Positions 51,014-62,055 of a stretch of 64,000 nucleotides of DNA are shown here, one piece after another (position 1 is the first letter of the stretch; the number at the start of each line of letters is the position of its first letter). This DNA comes from Enhydrobacter aerosaccus (GTDB lineage Bacteria; Pseudomonadota; Alphaproteobacteria; Reyranellales; Reyranellaceae). A program made the translations under genes and the position numbers. Under the pieces are notes generated by a model, which made no database searches, was not told the origin of the DNA, and worked only from the letters and a program-made list of their open reading frames with translations. Location: positions 124,001 through 188,000 of the forward strand of contig NZ_FUWJ01000003.1 of the NCBI RefSeq assembly GCF_900167455.1, read 5' to 3'.

Positions 51014-51044
51014 CATTGCAGGCAGCACGATAGGACCTATATAG
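51014..51044 (+). promoter_or_regulatory. Candidate heat-shock promoter of dnaK
   Basis: CATTGC (51014-51019) and CCTATATAG (51036-51044) are 16 bases apart and resemble the alphaproteobacterial RpoH pattern (CTTG / CCTATAT). It stands 100 bases before the dnaK start. No CIRCE repeat was found. Confidence 0.45.
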
Positions 51045-51144
51045 CCCCTGTCCTGACCCGGGTTTTCCGGCAGGTAACAACATACGGGGATCCGTCCGGC
51101 GCTCTTTGGGGCTGGAGCGATCCGCCGAGCAAGAGAGTGGGAAC

Positions 51145-53073
<1,929 letters not shown>

Positions 53074-53096
53074 TCCGGTCCTGAGACAAGCCAAGA

Positions 53097-53122
53097 CGGC
53101 CTCCCGTACCAGCGGGAGGCCG
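53097..53122 (+). terminator. Strong hairpin between dnaK and dnaJ
   Basis: CGGCCTCCCG and CGGGAGGCCG form a perfect 10-bp stem with a six-base loop. It is not followed by a T-run (AACTTTACG), so partial attenuation or mRNA stabilisation is more likely than full termination. Confidence 0.55.
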
Positions 53123-53165
53123 AACTTTACGTGAGGGCGGCAAGTTGGGGGCTGCATAACGGATC

Positions 53166-54287
53166 ATGTCGCAGGACTACTATGAACTGCTGGGCGTTAG
53201 CCGCACGGCGAGCGCCGACGAGATCAAGAAGGCGTTCCGCAAGCTCGCGATGCAGCATCACCCGGACCGCAATCCGGACGACAAGGAAGCCGAAAAGAAA
53301 TTCAAGGACGTCAACCACGCCTATGACATCCTGAAGGATCCAGAGAAGCGCGCTGCGTACGACCGCTATGGCGCTGCCGCCTTCGAGGGTGGCATGGGGC
53401 CGGGTGGGCCTGGCGGATTCAATGGCCAGGGCTTCGATTTCGGCTCGGTGTTCGGCGACATCTTCGACGAGATGTTCGGAGCCGGCCGAGGCCGCCCCGG
53501 CGGCCGGGCCGACATGCGCGGCCAAGACCTGCGCTTCAATCTCGAGATCACGCTTGAGCAGGCTTATTCGGGCACCGAGGCGACGGTCCGCGTCCCGAGT
53601 TCGGTCGCCTGCGAGACCTGCAATGGCAGCGGCGCGGAGCCCGGCTCCAAGCCGCAGCAATGCCCGACCTGCCATGGCCGAGGCCGCCTGCGCGCGCAGC
53701 AGGGGTTCTTCACGGTCGAACGCACCTGCCACACATGCCATGGCGCCGGGCAGATCATCGACAAGCCGTGCCGGACCTGTGCCGGCCAGGGGCGCGTCCG
53801 GCGCGAGAAGACCCTGAAGGTGAATATTCCCGCCGGCGTCGAGGACGGCACCCGCATCCGCCTGTCCGGCGAAGGCGAGGCCGGCACGCGCGGCGGGCCG
53901 CCGGGCGACCTCTATGTCTTCCTGTCGGTGCGGCGCAATCCCCTGTTCGAGCGCGAAGGCGCGGACGTCCATTGCCGCGTGCCGATCTCCATGGTGCAGG
54001 CAACCCTCGGCGGCCATATCGAGGTGCCGACTCTCGACGGCAAGATGGCGCGGATCAATGTCCCCGCCGGCGCCCAGAGCGGCCATCAGTTCCGCCTGCG
54101 TGGCAAAGGCATGCCCATCGTACGGTCGACCCAGCATGGCGACATGTACATCGAGATCATGGTCGAGACGCCGACCAACCTCACCGCCAAGCAGAAGGAG
54201 CTGCTCAAGGAATTCGAGAAGGCCGGCAAGACCAGCCCCGAATCCGAAGGCTTCTTCAGCAAGGTGAAGGAGATGTTCGGCGGCTGA
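53166..54287 (+). CDS. dnaJ: Chaperone DnaJ (Hsp40)
   Basis: 373 residues. The J-domain HPD is in [11 protein letters not shown], followed by a Gly/Phe-rich region, four zinc repeats ([32 protein letters not shown]) and the C-terminal client domain with [14 protein letters not shown]. Class A DnaJ, complete. It stimulates DnaK ATPase. Its stop overlaps the start of the next gene by one base. Confidence 0.98.
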   Translation: MSQDYYELLGVSRTASADEIKKAFRKLAMQHHPDRNPDDKEAEKKFKDVNHAYDILKDPEKRAAYDRYGAAAFEGGMGPGGPGGFNGQGFDFGSVFGDIFDEMFGAGRGRPGGRADMRGQDLRFNLEITLEQAYSGTEATVRVPSSVACETCNGSGAEPGSKPQQCPTCHGRGRLRAQQGFFTVERTCHTCHGAGQIIDKPCRTCAGQGRVRREKTLKVNIPAGVEDGTRIRLSGEGEAGTRGGPPGDLYVFLSVRRNPLFEREGADVHCRVPISMVQATLGGHIEVPTLDGKMARINVPAGAQSGHQFRLRGKGMPIVRSTQHGDMYIEIMVETPTNLTAKQKELLKEFEKAGKTSPESEGFFSKVKEMFGG

Positions 54288-55039
54288 TGCATACGTGGCT
54301 CGCCGCACCGTGGCAGATCGCCCTGTCCGCGGCCGTGCCGGTGGCAATGGCAATCCTTCTGTTCGTGGCCGAGCAATACGGTCCGCTGGCCAAGCCGATA
54401 CAGGCGAGCACCGGGCTGGTCGCGTCGTACTTTAGCGCCGTCGCCGTCATCTTCGGCCTGTTCGCGGCCCTGCTCGCCAGCGACGCCTGGCGTAAGGAAA
54501 CCATGGCCCGCACGGCCGTCGAGGCCGAGGCCGATGCGGTTCGCACGATGGCCCATCAGGCACGCGTCGGCGGCATCGAGGCGCAGATCGTGCCTCGACT
54601 CAGGAGCTACATCGCGGCGGCCAGCGCCGAGGTGCCGTCTTCGGCTTCGATCGAGGAGGCCCGCAGCAAGACCGACACGGCGTTCGAGGAGCTGCTGGGG
54701 ACGATCACCAAAAATTCGAGCCTCGATGCCACCACGCGATCCCTGCTGTCGGGCAGCGCCCAAAGCCTGCAGAAGGCGCATGACGACCGGCTCCACCTCG
54801 CCACCGACGAGACGTCATTCATCAAGTGGATCTCCATCGTGGTCTTTGGCGGCATCACCCAGATTGCCCTGCTGCTGGTCCATGTCGGCAACCGCCATGC
54901 TCAACGCATTGCGGTCGGGCTGTTCACGGCAGCCTTCAGCTTCTGCCTGGTCGTGATGGCGATCTTCGACAGCCCGTTCGAAACCGTCCTGGCCCAGCAG
55001 CCCGGCGCAGCGCTCGGTGCAGTGCTCAAGACTTTCTGA
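54287..55039 (+). CDS. Membrane protein, DUF4239-like (bestrophin-like)
   Basis: 250 residues from ATG 54287, overlapping the dnaJ stop by one base. Two N-terminal spans (LSAAVPVAMAILLFVAEQ and YFSAVAVIFGLFAALLA), a hydrophilic helical middle of about 120 residues rich in Ala/Glu/Arg, and two C-terminal spans (WISIVVFGGITQIALLLV and AVGLFTAAFSFCLVVM). This 2+2 topology matches the DUF4239/bestrophin-like family of possible anion channels. Function unknown; coupling to dnaJ may be fortuitous. Confidence 0.7.
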   Translation: MHTWLAAPWQIALSAAVPVAMAILLFVAEQYGPLAKPIQASTGLVASYFSAVAVIFGLFAALLASDAWRKETMARTAVEAEADAVRTMAHQARVGGIEAQIVPRLRSYIAAASAEVPSSASIEEARSKTDTAFEELLGTITKNSSLDATTRSLLSGSAQSLQKAHDDRLHLATDETSFIKWISIVVFGGITQIALLLVHVGNRHAQRIAVGLFTAAFSFCLVVMAIFDSPFETVLAQQPGAALGAVLKTF

Positions 55040-55048
55040 GCTTCCCCT

Positions 55049-56206
55049 TCAATCCTCGCCCTCGAAGCGGCCGATCTGCGTGAGACCCTCGATCCAGGTC
55101 TCACCCTCCTTCTTCAGGACGGTTCGCGGCTGAACTCCGCCATGCTTTGCGAGCGCCAACGCCAGGCGCTCGGAATGTGTCACCAGCCAGATCTGTGTCC
55201 GCTCCGCCGCCTGCGCGATCAGTCGAGCGAGCGGCTCCAGCAGGTCGGGATGAAGACTGCTCTCCGGTTCGTTCAGGGCGATGAAGGCGGGCAGCCGCAG
55301 GGCCATCAGCGCCCCCATCAGGGCCAGATAGCGCAGCGTTCCGTCCGAGAGTTCGGCAGCCTGGAAGACGCGTCGCGGATGGTCGGGAAAGATCATCCCG
55401 AAGGAGGCATGGCTCTCCGGATACGGTATGTCGAGTACCGCCCCGGGAAAGGCATCCGCCACGGCACGATCGAGGGCGGCAGAGTCCTTGCGGATATGCA
55501 CCAGAGTGGCGAGCACCGCCGCGAGATTTGAGCCGTCGGCCGCCAGTGTCGGTGTGGTGACTGCGAGGCAAGGTCGCCGCAGCGCCGAATCGGAGTCGGT
55601 CCGGAGGCTGTGATAGAAACGCCAGTCGAGCATCGCGTGCCGGATGGCATGAACTTCCGGAAAGCGCTGCGGCTCGTCGAGCGAGGCGAGTGCCGTTTCG
55701 GACGCAAGCAGATCGCGCGCGATCTCCACGCGCCCTTCCTCGCAATCCCGCGCCACCAATGCCGGTCCCCGTCGCTGCAGAAGCTTGGTCGCCCGGCCGC
55801 CATGATGGAACAGCAGCGTCTCTTCCTTGATCTGAGGCTCGAGCGCGAAGGCGCCCGGTCCCGACGGAGCCGGCAGTCCGGTCTCGATCCTGTAGGAATA
55901 GACGGTATCGCTGCCGCTCGCGGGACCGCCAAACCCGGCCGACAGGGCGATGCGGACCGGCACATCGGCGCGGCGCCGTCCGGCCCATAGAGCCGAGTTC
56001 ATCCCGCCCTCGCGGGCGAGCTCAAGCGCCAGTGTCCCAGCTGCGGCGGCCTGCAGCAGTTGCAGACCTCGATAGAGGTTGGTCTTGCCGACGCCGTTGG
56101 CGCCGACGAACACCGTCAACGCACCGACGGGAAAGCGAATTGACCGCAGCGACCGATAGTTGGCGGCGTGAATTTCGCGGACAATGAAGTTGTGACCGAC
56201 GGCCAT
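55049..56206 (-). CDS. AAA family ATPase (RecF/SMC-like, AAA_21 type)
   Basis: 385 residues. IHAANYRSLRSIRFPVGALTVFVGANGVGKTNLYRGL (in part: Walker A VGANGVGKTN) starts the fold; the signature LSDGTLRYLALMGAL and Walker B FIALNEPESSLHPDLL follow, with the switch His in LVTHSERLALA. Walker B reads LNEPE instead of LDEPE. No nuclease or TOPRIM domain is attached. It sits 70 bases downstream of the oligopeptide-type transporter operon but is unrelated to transport ATPases. A hairpin lies over its start. Function unknown; OLD-family nucleases, for comparison, have a TOPRIM domain missing here. Confidence 0.85.
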   Translation of the reverse strand: MAVGHNFIVREIHAANYRSLRSIRFPVGALTVFVGANGVGKTNLYRGLQLLQAAAAGTLALELAREGGMNSALWAGRRRADVPVRIALSAGFGGPASGSDTVYSYRIETGLPAPSGPGAFALEPQIKEETLLFHHGGRATKLLQRRGPALVARDCEEGRVEIARDLLASETALASLDEPQRFPEVHAIRHAMLDWRFYHSLRTDSDSALRRPCLAVTTPTLAADGSNLAAVLATLVHIRKDSAALDRAVADAFPGAVLDIPYPESHASFGMIFPDHPRRVFQAAELSDGTLRYLALMGALMALRLPAFIALNEPESSLHPDLLEPLARLIAQAAERTQIWLVTHSERLALALAKHGGVQPRTVLKKEGETWIEGLTQIGRFEGED

Positions 56207-56208
56207 GG

Positions 56209-56227
56209 CATCGCCATTTTGGCGATG
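56209..56227 (-). repeat. Hairpin immediately upstream of the AAA ATPase start
   Basis: CATCGCCA-AAA-TGGCGATG on the minus strand is a perfect 8-bp stem ending two bases before the ATG at 56206. It would occupy the place of a ribosome-binding site, so translation of the ATPase may be limited or conditional. No T-run follows. Confidence 0.45.
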
Positions 56228-56276
56228 TCAGCCGCCTCTCGCCACAACCACTGCGCGCAATCCGCTTTCCGCCCGG

Positions 56277-57239
56277 CTATGCGGCGAGCACGCAACGGAC
56301 AGAATGATTGTCGCCCACCGGCGAAAGCACAGGCGGTGCCGCCAGGCATCTCGCCTCCGCGAACTTGCAGCGCGGCGCGAAGCTACAGGCCTTCGGCACC
56401 TCGGCGAGATCCGGCGGAGCGCCCGGGATCGCCTCGAGCCTCTGACCGCGCATGCCTTCATGCACCGTCGAGGCGAGAAGGCCTCGGCTGTAGGGATGGC
56501 GCGGACTGTCGACCATCTGTTCGACGGTCGCGAGTTCGATCAGCTTGCCGGCATACATGACGCCGATCCGGTCGGAGACTTCCACCGCCACGCCGATATC
56601 GTGGGTGACGAAGATGACGCCGAGATCGAGTTCGCGCTGCAGTTCGCGGATCAGCAGCAGGACCTGGATCTGCACGGTGGCGTCGAGCGCCGTGGTCGGC
56701 TCGTCGGCCAGCAGCAGGCTGGGGTTGCAGGAGAGCGCGAGCGCGATCATGGCGCGCTGTCGCATGCCGCCCGACATCTCGTGTGGATAGGCCTTGAGAC
56801 GCTGCGCCGGCGAGGGAATGCGCACCATTTCCAGCAGCTCCTTGGCCCGCTTCCAGGCGTCGGAGTCGCTCTTGCCGGTATGGCGCCGCACCGTCTCGGC
56901 GATCTGCTGGCCGATGGTGAAGACGGGGTCGAAGGCCGTCGCCGGCTCCTGGAAGATCATGGCGACGCGGTTGCCGCGCAGATCGGCCAGCGACTTGCCG
57001 GTCATCGACAGCACTTCATCGCCTTCGATCCTGATGCTGCCCGACCAGCGCGTGCGATGCTCGGGATGCAGTTTCAGGATCGAGCGCAAGGTCACGCTCT
57101 TGCCGGAGCCGGATTCGCCCAGGATTCCCAGCGTCTCGCCGCGCGCGACATCGAAGCTGACGCCGTTGACCGCGTGCACCGTGCGATCAGGCGTGACAAA
57201 GGTGACGTGGAGGTCCTTGACCTGCAGCAACGAACTCAT
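56277..57239 (-). CDS. Dipeptide/oligopeptide-type ABC transporter ATPase, DppD/OppD-like
   Basis: 320 residues from ATG 57239, overlapping the previous gene by four bases (ATGA). Walker A GESGSGKS, signature MSGGMRQRAMIALAL, Walker B LLADEPTTALD. The C-terminal Cys-containing segment (CSFAPRCKFAEARC) is the iron-sulfur-binding tail of Opp/Dpp ATPases. It works with the DppF-like partner at 57236. The unit ends here; the AAA ATPase follows. Confidence 0.93.
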   Translation of the reverse strand: MSSLLQVKDLHVTFVTPDRTVHAVNGVSFDVARGETLGILGESGSGKSVTLRSILKLHPEHRTRWSGSIRIEGDEVLSMTGKSLADLRGNRVAMIFQEPATAFDPVFTIGQQIAETVRRHTGKSDSDAWKRAKELLEMVRIPSPAQRLKAYPHEMSGGMRQRAMIALALSCNPSLLLADEPTTALDATVQIQVLLLIRELQRELDLGVIFVTHDIGVAVEVSDRIGVMYAGKLIELATVEQMVDSPRHPYSRGLLASTVHEGMRGQRLEAIPGAPPDLAEVPKACSFAPRCKFAEARCLAAPPVLSPVGDNHSVRCVLAA

Positions 57240-58270
57240 GGGCGACCCGCTCTCGAATGTCCGGAACCCGGCACGTACATGAGGCAAGCGACGGACTGGG
57301 CGCCGGTATCGGCGAGAACCGGCACCGTCTTGGCACACGCCTCCTCGGCAAAGGGACAGCGCGTGCGGAACCGGCAGCCGGATGGTGGATCGATGGGATT
57401 GGGTGGATCGCCCTGGATCGGCGCCTCCCGCGTGCGCTTGCGAGGATCCATCGACGGCCGCGCCGACAGCAGCGCCCGGGTATAGGGATGCTGCGGATTG
57501 CCGTAGATGGCATCGACATGTCCGATCTCGACGATCTTGCCGAGATACATGACCATGACGCGATCGCTGAGATACTGGACCACGTTCAGGTCGTGACTGA
57601 TGAAGACATAGGTGAGGCCGAACTCCTGCTTGAGATCGACCAGCATGTTCAGGACCTGCGCCTCCACCGACTTGTCGAGCGCTGACACGGCCTCGTCCAG
57701 GATCACCAGGCGCGGCCGCAGCGCCAGGGCGCGCGCAATGTTCACGCGCTGGCGCTGGCCTCCCGAGAGTTCGTGCGGGTAGCGATCGGCGAAGTTCGAC
57801 GGTTCCAATCCGACCTTGGCCAGGAGATCGCGCGCCCGGTCGCGCGCCTCTGCCGCCGGCACCCCATGCGCCTTGGGGGCGAAGGCGAGCGTCTCGACAA
57901 TGGTGAGCCGGGGATTGAGCGAGGCGTAGGAGTCCTGGAACACCATCTGCACCTGACGGCGCAGCTCGTTCACCGTGATGCCATGCGGCTCGTCGACGGG
58001 ATCGCCGTCCAGCACCATGCTGCCGCGATCGGGTTTGATGAGGCGGATCAGCAGGCGCGCCACGGTCGACTTGCCGCAGCCCGATTCGCCGACGACACCC
58101 AGCGTCTCGCCCTTGGCGACCGAGAGCGAGAGATCATCGACTGCACGCACGACCTTGGTCGTGCGACCAAGGAGGCCACCGGGAATGGGGAAATGCTTGC
58201 GCAGCCCCGTCGCCAGCAGGAGCGGCTGGGCGGGACCGCCGCGGTCGGTCACGGGCAGGAGAGTGTCCAT
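57236..58270 (-). CDS. Dipeptide/oligopeptide-type ABC transporter ATPase, DppF/OppF-like
   Basis: 344 residues. Walker [10 protein letters not shown], signature [15 protein letters not shown], Walker [13 protein letters not shown]. The C-terminal segment [15 protein letters not shown] matches the Opp/Dpp tail. The start is two bases after the upstream permease stop. With DppD-like it forms the ATPase pair. Confidence 0.93.
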   Translation of the reverse strand: MDTLLPVTDRGGPAQPLLLATGLRKHFPIPGGLLGRTTKVVRAVDDLSLSVAKGETLGVVGESGCGKSTVARLLIRLIKPDRGSMVLDGDPVDEPHGITVNELRRQVQMVFQDSYASLNPRLTIVETLAFAPKAHGVPAAEARDRARDLLAKVGLEPSNFADRYPHELSGGQRQRVNIARALALRPRLVILDEAVSALDKSVEAQVLNMLVDLKQEFGLTYVFISHDLNVVQYLSDRVMVMYLGKIVEIGHVDAIYGNPQHPYTRALLSARPSMDPRKRTREAPIQGDPPNPIDPPSGCRFRTRCPFAEEACAKTVPVLADTGAQSVACLMYVPGSGHSRAGRP

Positions 58271-58271
58271 G

Positions 58272-59180
58272 TCAGCCCTTCACATCCATGGCGGCCCGCA
58301 GACCGTCGCTCATCAGGTTGAAGCAGATCGAGGTCACGAAGATCATCACACCCGGCAGCGCCGCGAGCACCGGATTGACGTAGATGGCCTGGCGCAGCGT
58401 GTTCAGCATCAGGCCCCATTCCGGCTCGGGCGGCTTCACGCCAAGACCGAGGAAGGACAGGCCGGCCGCCAGGATGATGGCCACGCTGATCAGCGACGTC
58501 GCATAGACCAGGATCGGTCCGAGCACGTTGCCGAGCACATGGACCCGAACGATGGTCAAGGTGCTGGCGCCGCTCGCCTTTGCGGCATCGACGAAATCGA
58601 AGCCGCGAACCTGGGTCGTTACGCTTTCGGACACGCGGCAAATCGGCGGAATGAACACCAGGGTCAGGGCAAGCAATGTATTGTCGGCGCCCGCGCCCAT
58701 GGCGCCCGACAGCGAGATGGCCAGCAACACGGAGGGAAAGGCGTAGAAGACGTCCATCGTGCGCATGATCAGCATGTTGACGCGGCCACCCAGGAAGCCC
58801 GCGGTGATACCGAGCAGGCCGCCAATCAGCAGCGACAGCACGACCGGTGTCACGCCCATGAACAGCGAGAGCCGGCCGCCATAGACCAGGCGGCTCAGCA
58901 TGTCGCGGCCGAGCTCATCGGTGCCGAGCAGATAGTTGGGAGAGCCCACCGGATAGAGTCGGCGGATCATCGAGGTCTTGTAGGGATCGGCGAGGCCGAG
59001 CCAGGGCGCGGCGAGCGACGACGCGACGATCAGAACGAGGACGATGCCGCATATCACGGTCACGGGGTCGCGTGAAAGACGACGGCGGACGCTCTGCCAG
59101 TAACTGCGCGATGCGGAGGCACGGGTCGCCTTGACGGTCGGCGGAGCCGCGATATCGAACGACGGGGTCTGGAAGGTCAT
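58272..59180 (-). CDS. ABC transporter permease, DppC/OppC-like
   Basis: 302 residues. The N-terminal cytosolic tail, then span [20 protein letters not shown], and the conserved [26 protein letters not shown] motif (in part), the DppC hallmark. EAA loop [19 protein letters not shown]. Full length. It is four bases after the upstream permease stop. Confidence 0.95.
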   Translation of the reverse strand: MTFQTPSFDIAAPPTVKATRASASRSYWQSVRRRLSRDPVTVICGIVLVLIVASSLAAPWLGLADPYKTSMIRRLYPVGSPNYLLGTDELGRDMLSRLVYGGRLSLFMGVTPVVLSLLIGGLLGITAGFLGGRVNMLIMRTMDVFYAFPSVLLAISLSGAMGAGADNTLLALTLVFIPPICRVSESVTTQVRGFDFVDAAKASGASTLTIVRVHVLGNVLGPILVYATSLISVAIILAAGLSFLGLGVKPPEPEWGLMLNTLRQAIYVNPVLAALPGVMIFVTSICFNLMSDGLRAAMDVKG

Positions 59181-59184
59181 GGTG

Positions 59185-60138
59185 TCACGCTCGCTTGATG
59201 CGCGGGTCGACCATGGTCTGGATCACATCCACGACCAGGTTGAGCAACATGAAGAAGAAGGCGAGGACGAGCGTCGTGCCCTGGAGAATGGGCAGGTCGC
59301 GCCGGAAGATGGCGCTGTTCAGCAGGAAGCCCGTGCCCGGCCAGGCGAACACCGTCTCGATCAGGATCGAGCCGCCGATCAGGTTGCCCGCCTGCAGGCC
59401 CATGACCGCCAGACAGGTCGGCGCGGCATTCTTGAGAACATGCAGCAGGATCTGGCGGTCGTTCATGCCCTTGGCTTGCAACGCCGTCACGAACTCCATG
59501 TTCAGGATTTCCTTGACCGTCGAACGCACGGTGCGCGTCATGACGCCGAGCGGGATCACCGATAGGGCGATGGTTGGCAGCACCATGTGGGCGAGATGGG
59601 CGCCGTCGAGTCGCCATCCCGTTGCGTTATCGGGACCCATTCCCATCGGGGGCAGCCAACCCAGCTCGACCGAGAAGATGATCACCAGCACGATCGCCAG
59701 CCAGAAGTGCGGCACGCTCACCCCTGACAGGGCGATCGAGGTCACGAAGCGGTCGAGCAGGCGGGACTTGGCATAGGCCGCCGCGGTGCCGAGGATGGTC
59801 GCCAGCGTGAAGGAAAGGAAGGTAGCTCCAACCGCAAGGATGAGCGTGTTGGCGAAGGCCGTCCCCACTTCTTCGGAGACCGGCCGCCCGGTGCCGATGG
59901 AAGTTCCGAAGTCGCCGCTCAAGGTCACCGTCAACCAGCGGAAATATTGCACCGGCAGCGGCTTGTCGAAGCCGTAGTAGGCCTTGATCTTTTCGACGAC
60001 TTCCTGCGGCGCGTCGGGCGGGACGATGGCCGAGATGGCATCGCCCGGCGCGAGATGGACGAGCGCGAACACCAGCAGGGACACGCCGAACGCCACCGGC
60101 ACGAGGTAGATCAGACGTCGAAGCGCATAGAGCAGCAT
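59185..60138 (-). CDS. ABC transporter permease, DppB/OppB-like
   Basis: 317 residues. The N-terminus LYALRRLIYLVPVAFGVSLLVFAL (in part) and the LPTIALSVIPLGVMTRTVRSTVKEIL region (in part), with EAA loop around MEFVTALQAKGMNDRQIL, are characteristic. Full length. It follows the binding-protein gene by 16 bases. Confidence 0.95.
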   Translation of the reverse strand: MLLYALRRLIYLVPVAFGVSLLVFALVHLAPGDAISAIVPPDAPQEVVEKIKAYYGFDKPLPVQYFRWLTVTLSGDFGTSIGTGRPVSEEVGTAFANTLILAVGATFLSFTLATILGTAAAYAKSRLLDRFVTSIALSGVSVPHFWLAIVLVIIFSVELGWLPPMGMGPDNATGWRLDGAHLAHMVLPTIALSVIPLGVMTRTVRSTVKEILNMEFVTALQAKGMNDRQILLHVLKNAAPTCLAVMGLQAGNLIGGSILIETVFAWPGTGFLLNSAIFRRDLPILQGTTLVLAFFFMLLNLVVDVIQTMVDPRIKRA

Positions 60139-60154
60139 CGCCGCATGCCTTTCG

Positions 60155-61759
60155 TTATTGAATGGAAACCGGAGTGAGGTCCTGGAACCAGCTCTGCGCC
60201 TGCACGAAACCCTTGACCTTCGGGCTCATGGCACGGGGATTGAGATCGTGCGCAATCCAGATCCAGTAGGCCTGATCGACGATGTAGTTGTGTATGTCGA
60301 TCATGGCCTTGGTCTGCTCGGCCTTGTCGAAGGTCGTCTGCACCTTTTCGATCATGCCATCGAGCTTGGGATCCTTCAGGATGCCCCAGTTCGCGCCGAC
60401 CGGCGGCACGTAGTTGCTGTGCATGAGCCTGGTGAATCCGGAATAGGGATCGACCAACGCACGGCTGATATTGATGGCATTGACGCCGGCCTTCTGCGCG
60501 GCATCGCCCGTGACCGGCTGGAAGGAGAAGGTCACCAACGCGTTCCATTCCATCACCTCGAACGAACAGTCGAAGCCGACCGCGTTCAGGTTCTCCTGCA
60601 CGTATTCGTTCATCGGCAGCGGCTGCATCTGGCCGGACCCGGAGGTCGAGATCGCGATCTTGATCTTGGGCTTCTTGTTGGGACCGTAGCCGGCTTCCTT
60701 CAGCAGCTTCTTGGCCTCTTCGGGGTCGTACTTGATGTCGAAATCCGGATGCCCGAACCACGGATGTCCGGGATAAACATGGCCCTTGGCTTCGATCATC
60801 GTGCCGCCCAGCAGCTTGGCCAGGCCTGCGCGGTCGATCGCGAGATTGGCGGCCTTGCGCACACGGATATCGGTCCAGGGCGAGCCCTCGATCATACTGG
60901 GTTGGTAGGCCCAGTTGTGCGGATACTTGTTGGTGACGATCGTCATGCCGCCCTGCTTGAGTCGGGCGATCGCGTCAGGTGCGGGCACCTCGATCCAGTC
61001 GATCTGGCCGGCCAGGAGCGCGGCGGTACGCGTCGCCGCCTCGGGCATCGGGAACAGGATCACCTTGTCGAGCTTCGGCACGCGCGCCTTGTCCCAGTAG
61101 CCATCGAAGCGCGACAGCTCCAGGCGCTCGCGCGGCACCACGCGGTCGACCTTGAACGGACCGGTACCGACCGGATGCAGCGCCACCTTGTTCCAGTCGC
61201 GGCCCTGCGCCTCCCAGTTGGCCGGGCTCGAATAGAAGACGTAGGACATGTCGTAGGGGAACAGGGCGTTTACGACTTTGGTCGCAAGCTCGACGGTGTA
61301 TTTGTCGATCTTCTTGTAGCCGACAAGGGTCGGGATACGGGCGCGGACCTGGGCAAGCTGCTTCGAATCGAACTGGGGCGACTTGTCGTTCAGGATCTTG
61401 TCGAGGTTCCAGATGACGGCGTCGGCATCGAAATCCGTGCTGTCCTGGAATTTGACCCCCTCGCGCAACTTGAAGATCCAGCGCTTGGGATCGCCCTCGA
61501 CCGGCTTCCATTCCGTCGCCAGGCCGGGCTTGATGTCGGCGATGACATCGGCCTTCGACAGGTCCCAATTCACCAGCGCGTCATAGATCGTGTAGCCAGC
61601 GAAGCGATATCCCTCGAAGCCTTGATCGGGCTGCCCCGTGGTCAAAGGAACATCGGCGGCTGTCATGCCGATGCGCAAAGTGCCCTGCGACAGGGCAGGC
61701 ATGCTGGAGATGATCAGAAGGCCGAAGCCGGCCGCGACGGCGCGTAGACGATGCAACAT
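60155..61759 (-). CDS. ABC transporter substrate-binding protein, family 5
   Basis: 534 residues from ATG 61759 with GAGAGGGGTGGG upstream. A Sec-type signal (VAAGFGLLIISSMPALSQ) is cleaved near SQG. The family 5 pattern is seen in YTIYDALVNWD, PGLATEWKPVEGD, WIFKLREGVKFQDSTDFDADAV (in part) and PVGTGPFKVDRV. It is the first gene of the operon and selects the substrate; peptides, opines or other amides are possible. The second binding protein at 63470 is closely similar. Its start lies 90 bases from the divergent AtzG-like gene. Confidence 0.93.
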   Translation of the reverse strand: MLHRLRAVAAGFGLLIISSMPALSQGTLRIGMTAADVPLTTGQPDQGFEGYRFAGYTIYDALVNWDLSKADVIADIKPGLATEWKPVEGDPKRWIFKLREGVKFQDSTDFDADAVIWNLDKILNDKSPQFDSKQLAQVRARIPTLVGYKKIDKYTVELATKVVNALFPYDMSYVFYSSPANWEAQGRDWNKVALHPVGTGPFKVDRVVPRERLELSRFDGYWDKARVPKLDKVILFPMPEAATRTAALLAGQIDWIEVPAPDAIARLKQGGMTIVTNKYPHNWAYQPSMIEGSPWTDIRVRKAANLAIDRAGLAKLLGGTMIEAKGHVYPGHPWFGHPDFDIKYDPEEAKKLLKEAGYGPNKKPKIKIAISTSGSGQMQPLPMNEYVQENLNAVGFDCSFEVMEWNALVTFSFQPVTGDAAQKAGVNAINISRALVDPYSGFTRLMHSNYVPPVGANWGILKDPKLDGMIEKVQTTFDKAEQTKAMIDIHNYIVDQAYWIWIAHDLNPRAMSPKVKGFVQAQSWFQDLTPVSIQ

Positions 61760-61785
61760 GAACCCACCCCTCTCTCGGGACAGTT

Positions 61786-61828
61786 CCATGCAAGGGGCAA
61801 GCCAAGCTGCGGCATGTCACTTGCATGG
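61786..61828. promoter_or_regulatory. 9-bp inverted repeat in the divergent transporter/amidase promoter region
   Basis: CCATGCAAG (61786-61794) and CTTGCATGG (61820-61828) are perfect inverted arms separated by 25 bases, in the 90-base gap between the divergent binding protein and the AtzG-like gene. Arm centres are 34 bases apart, close to three turns, so two dimers or one looping regulator could act on both directions. Confidence 0.5.
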
Positions 61829-61849
61829 ACCGGGCGGGAGGGCCGTTCC

Positions 61850-62044
61850 ATGTCGTCGCCAAAGCCACCGCCAACGCTCGATGAGTTCCGCGCAAGAGCG
61901 GCGCTGACCGGCCTCACGCTGACCGAGGAAGATATCGGGCATCTGTACAAGGGCTATGTCGGGCTGCTCGCCCAGATGGAACGCATGCCGGTCCGCTGGG
62001 CCTGGGCTGCCGAGCCGCCTCACGTCTTCCGCGCCGACGAATAG
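61850..62044 (+). CDS. AtzG-like small protein (DUF4089 type) preceding amidase
   Basis: 64 residues from ATG 61850. A helical N-terminal half (LDEFRARAALTGLTLTEEDI) leads to a second helix and the C-terminal EPPHVFRADE, which matches the 'EPAxVFRP' ending of AtzG-type proteins that pair with AtzE amidases and resemble GatC. It lies 11 bases upstream of the amidase, so the two are probably co-translated and form a complex. It is more divergent than typical AtzG, so the assignment is moderate. Confidence 0.6.
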   Translation: MSSPKPPPTLDEFRARAALTGLTLTEEDIGHLYKGYVGLLAQMERMPVRWAWAAEPPHVFRADE

Positions 62045-62055
62045 AGACAACAGAC

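Noticed and set aside
50827-51144. CIRCE element before dnaK
   Set aside because: No TTAGCACTC-N9-GAGTGCTAA or near match; only RpoH-like elements are seen.
60158-61747. 529-codon plus-strand frame
   Set aside because: Antisense to the family-5 binding protein, whose signal peptide and motifs are clear.
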